Assembly: GCA_000310025.1 (NCBI GenBank)
Contig: FN649727.1
Location: 2,004,816-2,068,815 of the forward strand
From: Ectocarpus siliculosus
Taxonomy: Eukaryota; Sar; Phaeophyceae; Ectocarpales; Ectocarpaceae
Direction: 5' to 3'
DNA length: 64,000 bases
The notes below the pieces were generated by a model that searched no databases, was not told where the DNA came from, and worked only from the letters and a program-made list of their open reading frames with translations. Position numbers and translations under genes: made by a program. Positions 54,475 through 64,000 of this stretch are shown here, piece by piece; position 1 is the stretch's first letter; each line of letters opens with the position of its first letter.

Positions 54475-55644
54475 CTCGGGGAGCAGTTGACCTCTGCTCG
54501 AGAGTCAGCTCGTCTTGTGGTGCAACAACGTGAGCACCTCGCAGCTGCTGTGACCGATTATGTTGGATATGTAATATGCAAAGTGCGCGGTACCACCAAA
54601 CACGACCGTGAGGGGCTCCGTGGGCAATTTCAAAAATTTAAAAATATGGACCCCACCTGACTGATGAAGACCACGGTATTATTTGATACCACGGAGCTTT
54701 GCATAGAGCCAGCCCAAGAATGAATCCACGTGTCTCGGGAGGAACTTCGATGCTTACGCGCACTACACACTACTGGTCTGTACTCCGAAACAACAAGATG
54801 GAAACCGTGATGCACCTTGTAAATCTTCCCGTGGTTGTGTGGTATGTTGTTCGGAATTTGGAAGCGCTGTAATAATGCACTTTGCAGCGCGAGCTGCAGA
54901 GTTGCGCTTTTTTGTGGATATAGCCGTCAAACTCCCTGTTGCTTCCCCTATACATACGACAACGAGCGACCCGCCGACCCGCGGGTGGAATAAGAGGTTA
55001 ATTGTGGCCGCGTTCTGCACAACAGCGTAATTATTATTCCTGTCCCATTCACTTGTCGCTGCAATAACACCGTCGCCAAGGGTGACTGCCGTGTAACTAG
55101 CCTACGTATAGCTCCGATCCAGGGTCACACTGAGGAACCCTTGGTGCTTGTATTGATCCTTTTTTTCAGTGGCAAGGGTTCAGCCGCCCTTCCCTCAAGT
55201 ACTACAACAAGCTCTCAGCTGCAATACTGCAAGTCCAGACAACAACGAGATGAGGATACACCTCGTCTACAATCCACCTCCCAACTCCAGCCACTACTAC
55301 TACAGCAGTACAAAGAGAGTGGTTTTCGAGGTTTCAGTACCTTTCTCGACCACTGGGGCGAAAAGTCCGGGACTACGATTAGAAAACCCGGTGAGAAAAG
55401 AGAGCGTCATTCCGACTACCGGCATTTCGAACGCCTGGGGCGTGGTGTCGGCCAAGTTTCATCCGAACGAATCGGCTGGCACTGCTGTGCATGAGCCCTG
55501 TTCGTGAGCTGCGAAATCCTTTCGAAGCTACTTTGCCCTAATATCTTCACTTCAGCAGGCACCCGACATAATTCGCTTTACCGAGGAAGATCCTGAATGA
55601 AAGAACTATGGCAGCAACCACCCATTCGAGTACCTAGCGGCAGT
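54475..55644. other. Spacer between MSH6 5' end and PIGW 3' end
   Basis: Tandem minus-strand arrangement, so this contains the MSH6 promoter and the PIGW 3' UTR. I see no coding sequence or clear element. Confidence 0.5.
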
Positions 55645-58595
55645 CTACACCTTTATCGTCAAACCGCGATTGGAAAGGGCCACAGCAACTCCTGCTACGA
55701 ACACAACGTAAATGGTTAAAGTCATGATAGCGCTCAGAGTGTCCGCATCCAGGGTTCGCATGGAGATGTTCACTGCTCCTGTTGCAAGATTCGCCACCAT
55801 GAAGACCGGGAACATGTTCATGTTGATAGCTGCCAGGACCCGCGATGTTGGTCGTTTCAAGCTGCCACGTCAAACAAGCACACATGCGGGAGGTGGCGGC
55901 TCGTTATAATTAACACCAACAAGAACCGCATGTCGGCACCGGGGTGGTGATAGGAGTCAGAACGCAAAAAGCAACCATGATACACGCAGGCAGTACAGAA
56001 AGGTGAATCTTGAAATATTGAGTCAACTGGTCTCAAACAATAAAAGTACATGAAAAAAAAATGTCTAACGTCTCAAAAGCTACCCACCTGAGACTATCGA
56101 CGACCATCAGAAGGCCAAGCATAAGCATAGAGTGCGCACATACCCACAGCACGTACGTCAGGTTCACCATTCGTCTTCGCGGGATTACATGTGAGTCGAA
56201 GCGCCGCCAGGGATATACAACGACCAAGGGAGAGAAAAGACAGCAATTGCAAACTTGAAGTGTCAAGACAAGCTTGGGGCACAGCAGTAACTGGTAGTGC
56301 AACATATGTCGTCAACATCTCCGCTGCAAGACATCGTCGATTGCAGGGGGTAAGACAACCATTGAAACTATGTGCGGTTCGTCGCCACTCAACATAAGTC
56401 ATCGACAGTGCGCGTTGCTCGAAAATGCATGGACAAGTCCTGTAGCATGACCCAGCCTTCTAGAATCCAGGCACGGAAATGTTTTATGGTTCAGTCAGGG
56501 TTGTCTCGTGTGCGTATCGCCAGCGTCCGTGTGTTGACAACGTTTCGTTTCGTCAGCGCGATACGGCCTTGCATAGGATTTTTTTTGGACAGAAGAGCTT
56601 GTGGATAGAGGACAGGGAAAATACCTCGATGTTTGCTGGATGAAGGCCTCGCTCAACAGCGTAAGGCCCCAGAGGACGACGTTAGCCCTCGCTGCAATCG
56701 TCACGGAGCTTGATAAGAACTGCTGATGTTGACGTGCCTGCACAACAAGGACACGGCGACTGCTGAATGTCGCGACACACGTCTGCATGACAAGAAGAAC
56801 TCATACCCACTGGTGAATGCTTACTTCGGCTCGTCGCAACGCTGCGCGTGTGCTTGTCACTGCGCGTGTGAAATGCCGCCAGCGACTCTCACCTTAAGTC
56901 TCTGGTGATGTGCCGAAATTTGGGATCCCAGCTCCTCAGCCATGTAGTAGATGGATACGAAACCCACGAGTCCAAGGATCCCTTCTCGGTTCATCGCGAA
57001 CAGAGAATCCCTCGGCGCGTGCACGATGAAATCAGAGAGCCCGCCTTTCGCAAGAAACCACTGATACACGGAAAGCGCCACAAGCGCTAGGAAGGGCTTG
57101 AAACGCACGGGGCGTATTCGATTCATCGGCACCACTACAAGGCGCAAGAAGAACAGAGTTGCGAAAAAGTTCCAGTGCACGCCGTACTCTGAAACATGCT
57201 CCTGGTAGCCTAGCCCCTTGATGACCACAAGACGAGACAAGCCAAGAGCAGCCAATGGCCACGCGCGAATAGCTGTTGACGCAATATCAGCAAGCATAGT
57301 ACGCCAGACAGAACGACCTGATCTCGGATGCCCCGATTCCCGCTTGACCCTGCATCCCGATCCGAGCCCGCTTTGACAGTAAAATATGACACGCACGGCA
57401 CGCAGGGGCAAAAGTCGGAGGTCTCTCAGAACTACAGCATTGAACAAGTCCACAGGGGAGAGATCGCGAAGTGTGCGGGGATCAGGACATGAACTGCTGC
57501 TGTGTTTCAAGGCATTGCTTGCTTACCTTGCGAAGATCGTCGCGCCAACTCCAAGATCCATCAGGCCTGTACCGAACACTTCGGTCTTGGCGAATCGGCG
57601 CGGAAATACCTGGAGTTTGACATGCAAACAACATGGAATACTTCGAAGTATGCACGACTCTTCAAAAGTATGCAAATAAAGAAACACGATCGTCGTGCTT
57701 CCGGTCATAAAATCTCTTGCCGATGGACACACCAGCAGCTGCAAGGTTACATAGTTCACCTACCTGGAAATCTACGGCGAGGATGGTGATGCAAGTCATC
57801 AACATGATGCTTGCGCGAATATTTGTGACGGCTTCCATCATTGGCCCGCCCAAGTCCTTCCCCCGGGGCATTTCCGCGCTTCGGTCTGCCTTGCCACTGC
57901 AAGTCATGCGGTATTGACGCTTGAGACGACAGCAGGCACCTGAAAACGGCCAGACATTATTGTATACCATGGGTACAATATCGACGACAGCAATCGACGA
58001 CAGCAGTCAGTCTTATTTGACGTCATGACTTCATCTCGATGACTCGAGGAAGACCTCACTCGTGTGCGAAAGACCCCCGCTTATCTGGAATGTTGCAGGT
58101 TTCGCCACGAACTATTTCACGTCCACCACTTCATCGCCCCCCCCCCCCCCCATAGACCGCCACAATCATATCTCACTTGTCAACGCCATGGACAGGACGA
58201 GCGTGCCGGTCAGGGATGGCCACAGCATGCACACCAGAGCAGGAAACACAACAGCCAAAAGTTCCACGAAGAAACCATGCCAGCCGAACGCCGGCAGTGA
58301 TTTTTCGCATCCTGCAAGCAGCACCTGGTGCATGGAATTGTTTCATGGGGTTGCGGTCAAGAGTGAGCCTACGCAATGTTGTTATGTGCGCCCTATTCCC
58401 TAATCACGTCGGCGGCAGTTTGAAAGTTGATGGAGCAGGCAGGCGAGAAACACAAACCTTTGCCTCTGCCAGGAGCCATACTCCCATCGGGATGGGCGTT
58501 GAAACAAGCACAAGCTCGAGCATTGTCGTGCCTGTCAAGTCCGATATGAATTCTTCCTGGCGCTCTCTATACGTGTCTGCATCTTCGTGAAGCAT
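55645..58595 (-). CDS. PIGW: GPI-anchor inositol acyltransferase PIGW/GWT1
   Basis: PIGW/GWT1 transfers an acyl chain to the inositol of early GPI precursors in the endoplasmic reticulum membrane. Eight exons: 58595-58458, 58324-58177, 57939-57764, 57609-57527, 57370-56893, 56719-56625, 56174-56088 and 55861-55645. The joints are in phase and give 473 aa, in the family range. Hallmarks in order are [19 protein letters not shown] near the N-terminus, [65 protein letters not shown] and a C-terminal membrane region with [19 protein letters not shown]. About a dozen hydrophobic segments are visible. The start ATG at 58595 gives [16 protein letters not shown], a plausible short cytosolic N-terminus. 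The donor of exon 1 (AAG|GTTTGT) and the acceptor of exon 5 (TCAAAG) are weak but fixed by phase and homology. Confidence 0.92.
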
Positions 58596-61466
58596 GACGA
58601 ACAGCGGCGGTGCGATGTAAAGGGTGAAGTCGTCGGGTCGCAGGTCGTGGTCTTGGAACTTGGAAGGCTACGCTGGCTCATTTTTATTCGACGGACCTCC
58701 CATTCCCCTATACTGTACTGCATACGGGGCAAATTGCGGGGCACCGCCACCACTGCTTGACTGAGAGACCCAAGCCTGCAGGGCAGACACACAAGAGACA
58801 AAGGGTCGAGAGAGAGAGAGAGAGAAAGAGAGAGAGATAGGCGAGGAAGCGAGGAGCACACAGCTGAAAATTGTTGGTAAGGTTAGGGTGCGGAAGCGAA
58901 GCGGGGTGAGTGATCTGCGTTTGATTGGTGTACCGCGCAAAGTGCTTCTTTTGTTGTCTGGATGGGCAGGTGTGGTGTCTGGTTGCTCTGGGGTGGTGCG
59001 CTTGGAACAGGGCGGGAGTTCAGTGTTCCCCGGAAATGCACGGCCATCCCCTGGCACAATATCTGCCCTGTCTCTCTACGCGCATCGAAACTCGTTCACG
59101 CCATGCAAGAGGCACTGCAACTCTCCTCTCGTGTTTCTGCCCCGCCGGGGGATAATCTCCCCCCGCGACTTGAGGCGGACTCTACTGCTGTACACCTGCT
59201 GTTTGTTGAGAGCGCATCGAAGACGGGTATTCTTCCTCGGTTCCCTTCTCGGGCGAGGCTTTGTGCATGAAGGCGTTGGTAAAATCCAAATCCGAACTCT
59301 TGCCATCCCCATCCTTTGATCTTGTGAACGGGGAGTAATGGTTCGTACCCGCAAGGATGTAAAATAGAGTGCCCGCTATCGAATCCCCGTTTGCGCGCGC
59401 GGCACCTTCGGAAAAATCAAAACTTAAAAACAATGTCAAACATTGGGTCTCTTAGGTATGTACCGAGGACTCAAAAGGAAGACACGAAGACTATCGTGTG
59501 GGATGCCCCAAGTTGGTGCGCCTACAATAGCTTGCGCCTAGTAGAACTATGAGTATCTTCTGTGTGTTGTGGTATTTTCGTGCCATCTATTCCGGCGCTT
59601 GTGTATATACCTGAGGTATCAGCCGGGGTCACACAAATGGCAGTGTTGTGTGTTGCTGTTTTTTTGGCCCCTGCGCTCGATTTAACATTTGAACCCGATA
59701 CAATACACTACTGCTGTAGGGAGAATTTCGTTTGCAGTTCCGTTGTTTTGCCCTCAGCAAGATCCCCGGCGTGCCTCGCCTAAAAGAGAAAACATATCCA
59801 GAGACCAAGATACTGGCCAACACAAAAGCAGGCAATGCACAGCGTTACACAAAAGCGTCTTCCTGATGCGGGTGGATGTCTTCATGTCCTTGCCTGAACC
59901 AATGGACGGCCAAAGATTCAACTGGGAAAATACCAGCGGCGGTTGAACATCCCCCAACATTTGATTAACCCTGCCACGCGTGCGCGCGAGAGGGCAACAG
60001 AGCAGGCCGAAGCTTATGCGATCGAGTATTTGTGCGGACTTGCGCTCTGATGTTGTGATGGCGGTGTGTGGTTACCGGTATTGGCAGTGAACAAGGATGT
60101 GATTATTGCGAGTACCGATATGTAGCAGGTCCGTCAAACCCGCTGTGTACTCCGTGTATTACGGATCGTTAAAAAAACTGAAGTAATTTTCATGCATTTT
60201 TGTGCACGGTACAAGTAATATTGGATGGTGGTCGAGTTGCTGAGCCGTTACTTCGTCATCGCTCCGGCGCGTGCGTGAGCACTTTTTATTGAACGTGTTC
60301 GCCTCTGGCACTGCTATGCATAGTATGGGCTTGCCATATCATCCGTCCAGGGATGAGGCAGAGAAAATCCTTGTGCCAACACGCGTTGCGTGCACAGATA
60401 CATCCTCTGTGCTCTTGCGGATAGTTACTATCGGAGAGAGGCATGTGACTGCTGCTGCAATTTTCTCTTGTATTCCGCTGTTCGTCACCCACACATCTAC
60501 CCACGTCCACATCATGTATGACACATGCAAAGATTTTCCTCGCTGCTGTGTCATCCTGGCTGCCGTGATATGTGTGTTTGTGCCTTCGCGTTTGTGATTG
60601 GGAGTATTTGTCCTCCACGGGAGAGCCAAGTCACGCAAGGGTTAACGTAAGAAGGCTGCAGCAGTCCCTTCCGTGGCATTGTGTATGCTCATCGAACTTG
60701 TCGCTGTCTACATAAGGTTCGAACCCACAACTTGCTGCTAGCATATTTCAATTGGTACAATTGCGAGGCTGCCCACGAAACTACGGGGGTGACCGGTGTG
60801 TGCTCGTGCTAGGTTGAGCATTTTCTGGCAAATGCGGGCGTAAGAGTTTCTTTTTTTTGGGCGGGAAAGGGTTGGTGTGAACATTCTTGGTGGCGCCACT
60901 CCCGCCCCCCTGCCGCTGGTGCCTGTGTTCTGGCCTAGATTCAATGACATGAGTGCCCGAAGAGCCTCGGACTCTGCAGCAGCAATGCAGACGAATAGGT
61001 AGATGAACATCTACCTGTGATTTATCTGCTCGCCTTTAGCATGTTGCCATACCTCGACTTCGACCTTGACTTCAACCCAATCCGAGCAACGATTCCGTCG
61101 CATCCTTCGAAGACTGTGCCTTGCGACGAACCAATCCGGTTACAAGTCCGTTTTTCTGCTCTCCCACAATTGTTGACGGGATAGGAACATGGCCTCGGCT
61201 CCACCTGTACACAACCAGCTCTGGGTGTTCTTGTAGATACATTTAACCTGGCCTATCTGCAAGACTTGTGGGTATTGTGGCCCTAGATCAGCTGATCCGC
61301 GTGGCTACTCTACTTTGTGCTACCTGATCCGTGTTTGTTTGCATTTGTTCACCATGCCTTTTCTGTGTATGCCGTCCCATCTATTCCGGCGCCGGTTCTT
61401 GTACACACCCGTACCACTTTGCTCCATGCGCCTCCCCGTCGACAGAGGTACACACAGCCTGAGATA
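58596..61466. other. Divergent spacer between PIGW and the qRRM gene
   Basis: Expected to hold both promoters and 5' UTRs. A GA-rich microsatellite lies at 58809-58840, 200 bp upstream of the PIGW start. Open frames such as 60738-61010 resemble nothing known to me. The frame of the qRRM gene is open upstream to 61317 but that part is not conserved-looking. Confidence 0.45.
58809..58840 (+). repeat. GA microsatellite near the PIGW start
   Basis: AG dinucleotides with two interruptions. On the PIGW sense strand it is a CT tract, likely in the 5' UTR or promoter. Confidence 0.8.
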
Positions 61467-63319
61467 ATGTCGGAGAACGGAGGGGATAAGCGGCAGCGGA
61501 AGGACGATGACGGCGTTCGCGGAGGCAATGAGGTGGATACCGAGCGCGGATCGAAGCGACAGAAGGGCGGGGGAAATGGCGCTGGGAAGGGCGAATACAC
61601 CCACGCCGTCCACCTCCGCGGATTGCCTTGGAACGCGTCGACGAAAGAGCTGGTGGACTTCTTTGCGCCGATGGATGTAGAAGACGGCGACATCCACTTG
61701 GTGCACAACAGCCGCGGCGAGGCTTACGTCAAACTGAAGAACGAGTCGGACTTAGAAACTGCCCTTAAGAAGGACCGAAACACGATCGGCCGACGCTACA
61801 TCGAGGTGTTCCGGAGCTCGATCGAGGATGTGGAACACGCTCTGGATGATGTGAGCAGTAAGGGTCACGGCGACGGGGGTTACAAGGGCGTCGTACGGAT
61901 GAGAGGCCTGCCGTGGAGTGCGAACGAGGGAGACATTCGTAACTTCTTCGATGGGATCGCCATTGAAAAAGATGGAATCCACGTCACGCTCAACCGTGAC
62001 GGACGGCCGTCGGGGGAGGCTTACGTGGTTTTCGAGACGGAGGAAGCCGCCAAGGAAGCCCTGAAGCGGGACAAGGACAAGATCGGTGAGCGGTGGATCG
62101 ACATTTTCGAGGCAACAAAGGGTGAAGTCTATTCCATGACGGGCGGAGGAGGGAAGAAAGGAGACCAGGGTGGTGTGTCTTTCGACACCACGGACAGTGC
62201 TTACACTGGCGTTGTTCGGATGCGCGGTCTGCCGTTTGAGGCTACAAAGTCGCAGATTAGAGCGTTCTTCGATGGTATCAACGTCAAAGAGTCCAACATT
62301 TTCATTGTCACCCGCCCCGACGGAAAGGCCTCGGGGGAGGCGTTTGTCCTCTTTTCGACCGAAGCAGAAGCAGAGAAGGCGCTACTGAAAGACAAGGAGA
62401 AGCTCGGTGACCGATGGATCGACCTCTTCGCCACCAACAAGGGTGCGCTATACCAACGCGTTGGTGTTGGAGTCAAGATGGCGGCCAAGCCAGATGCGGA
62501 GTTCCGTGGCGTCCTGCGCATGCGTGGACTTCCGTTCGCCTCTGGTGTCGAGGAAATACGGACATTTTTCCGCGGCTACAAGGTACAAGAGCACGGCGTG
62601 TTCGTGGTGAACGGAGGGGATTGGCGCCCAACGGGAGAGTCGTACGTTCTCTTTGACTCTGAAGATGAGGCCGAGCGTGCGTTTAAAGCCCTTGACAAGC
62701 AGAAGATCGGAGACCGCTGGATCGAACTGTTCCGTTCAACTAAGGGTGACCTCTACACGGCCACAGTCCGCAGCACCGTCCTGGGCATGGAGCGAGGTGG
62801 CGCGATGTACGGGCGGGAGCCCATGACCTGCGTGAAGCTGAGGGGACTGCCGTTCAACGTGACCGAGAACAACATCTTCAGCTTCTTCGAAGGACTCACG
62901 GTGATAGGCAGCTTCATCTGCAAGGACGTGATGGCGCGTCCTACGGGCGAGGGATTTGTGGAGTTCGCGACGGTTGACGACTGTCAGCTCGCCATGAGCA
63001 GGAACCGTGAGTCCATGATGGACCGCTATGTGGAGGTGTTCGCTACCAGCAAGGAGGACGTTCTTCAACAAATCGGTGCATCTGGGACGGCAGCCAACGG
63101 CGGAAACCGAGGCGGGGGTTACGGTGGCGGCGGAAATGGGGGAGGGAGAGGATATGGCGGCGGTGGTGGACAGGTAGGTTTGGTTGCAAACCTAGATGTA
63201 GATGTGCAGTCCACGCCGGTATCCTATACGTTTCTATGAAGATCAGAACATTGACGTTCTTTCAGGCCGCGGTAGACTCAATAGGAATCATGACAGGGTT
63301 CGTGGCCTCCTCAGCCTGA
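61467..63319 (+). CDS. hnRNP H/F-like RNA-binding protein with five qRRM domains
   Basis: Proteins of this type bind G-rich RNA and influence splicing, polyadenylation or stability. Exons are 61467-63173 and 63266-63319; the second is inferred from the CAG|GTAGGT donor and TTCTTTCAG acceptor in phase, giving AAVDSIGIMTGFVASSA and TGA, 586 aa in all. Five quasi-RRMs lie at about residues 46-130, 139-225, 246-330, 345-430 and 452-535. Each has the RGLPW/RGLPF RNP-like core, a SGEAYV- or TGEGFV-type strand, and the RxIEVF/RWIDLF ending typical of hnRNP H/F, GRSF1 and ESRP. A Lys/Arg/Gly-rich N-terminus (possible nuclear signal near RKDDDG and GSKRQK) and a Gly/Tyr-rich tail complete it. The ATG at 61467 was chosen as it begins MSENGGDKRQRK; the upstream open frame looks like 5' UTR. 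Confidence 0.93.
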
Positions 63320-64000
63320 ACGCGGGGGAGTCTGCCACCTCAAACTAGTGTGGGGCGGTTCCACCCGAACGGGCACTTTTCATGAACCAGAGGAGCTCTG
63401 CGAATATGAGAGGGTTTTAGCCTCGAACTACCCTTCTTACGGTCAAATTTAACTGACCCCTTGCTGGATCATCAAGAAGCGTCCGCTTGGTTCACGAGTA
63501 CGCAACGTTGAATATTCAAGCAGAAAATTACAAATTACAACACACCAGCTACACAGATATACGCAGTAAGTACAATATCATGAGTACGAGCGGAGTATGG
63601 ATCTCTGCAACAGGGGGCATCGATCAATGTTGGATTTGTTTTTGGAGGTGGCTGTACCCGTATGGACTATGGAGAGAGGGCTCGAGCTGCCAAGCAAGCC
63701 ATATCTCCGAAATTCTAATGGCTGCCCAAATTCTGGTTCGATCTCACAAAATCATGGCGATCGGTTGTTTATGGCTGCCTGCCGCTAGTTTCTGGGCGGT
63801 CGACGCCTCTCATGCATGGCATGTTGCTTCGAGCACGACCTTAGCCTTCCACACGCGCTCTCTGCCAAGGGCCGGAGTCGAGAAGGGCCATCTTGAGCTA
63901 GATGGAGAGGGTCCGTGGGCGTTAAAAGAATAACTTCTGAATTCCGACGTTCGCCCTGTCTTCGAGAGATGTTAACATTGACGACCATGCGCCTACGGTT
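63320..64000. other. Downstream region of the qRRM gene
   Basis: Presumably 3' UTR and intergenic. The open frame 63487-63933 is unrecognised and lacks support. Confidence 0.45.

Noticed and set aside
60715-60740. GGTTCGAACC, possible T loop of a tRNA on either strand
   Set aside because: Stem pairing is poor and no cloverleaf can be built around it.
59559-61010. Several short open frames between PIGW and the qRRM gene
   Set aside because: None has recognisable similarity, consistent splice sites or plausible context.

Overview
The window is nuclear DNA of a photosynthetic eukaryote, most likely a brown alga of the Ectocarpus type. Most genes are cut into many short exons (often 80-200 bp) by GT-AG introns of a few hundred bases to over 2 kb. 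Intergenic spacers are long. Two proteins carry heterokont-style plastid leaders with an A-F motif (SSAF, ASAF). There are no bacterial-type operons, rRNA, convincing tRNA genes or CRISPR arrays. Two runs of N (4903-5002, 15966-16124) are assembly gaps. The species assignment is inference from gene architecture; the gene models are read directly from the sequence and checked by intron phase.

Layout: (1) 457-2800 (+), 3' end of a SEC24 COPII coat gene. (2) 5607-14055 (-), a 17-exon plastid-targeted GMC-family flavoprotein that I call fatty acid photodecarboxylase; its first intron holds a long foldback. (3) 15126-23172 (-), an 11-exon UPF0652/DUF2009 protein with an N-terminal B-box zinc finger; introns carry a 1.25 kb inverted-repeat transposon, an assembly gap and a GC-AG splice site. 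(4) 23618-25457 (+), SmD2, whose ATG is split by intron 1, divergently arranged with gene 3. (5) 26256-29568 (-), MIC10. (6) 31870-about 33876 (-), an aromatic amino acid permease-type transporter with a duplicated 3' end. (7) 33877-41581, a gene-poor stretch with a possible unrecognised gene and a pogo-like element. (8) 41582-43714 (+), a small plastid-targeted protein of unknown function. (9) 46030-54474 (-), a complete MSH6. (10) 55645-58595 (-), PIGW/GWT1. (11) 61467-63319 (+), a five-qRRM hnRNP H/F-like protein that is almost intronless.

The genes do not form one pathway. They are mostly housekeeping functions (secretion, splicing, mitochondrial cristae, mismatch repair, GPI anchor synthesis, RNA binding) plus two plastid proteins. 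The most notable biology is the photodecarboxylase gene, a rare light-driven enzyme that makes hydrocarbons from fatty acids. Dispersed and inverted repeats in introns and spacers are the other main source of novelty.
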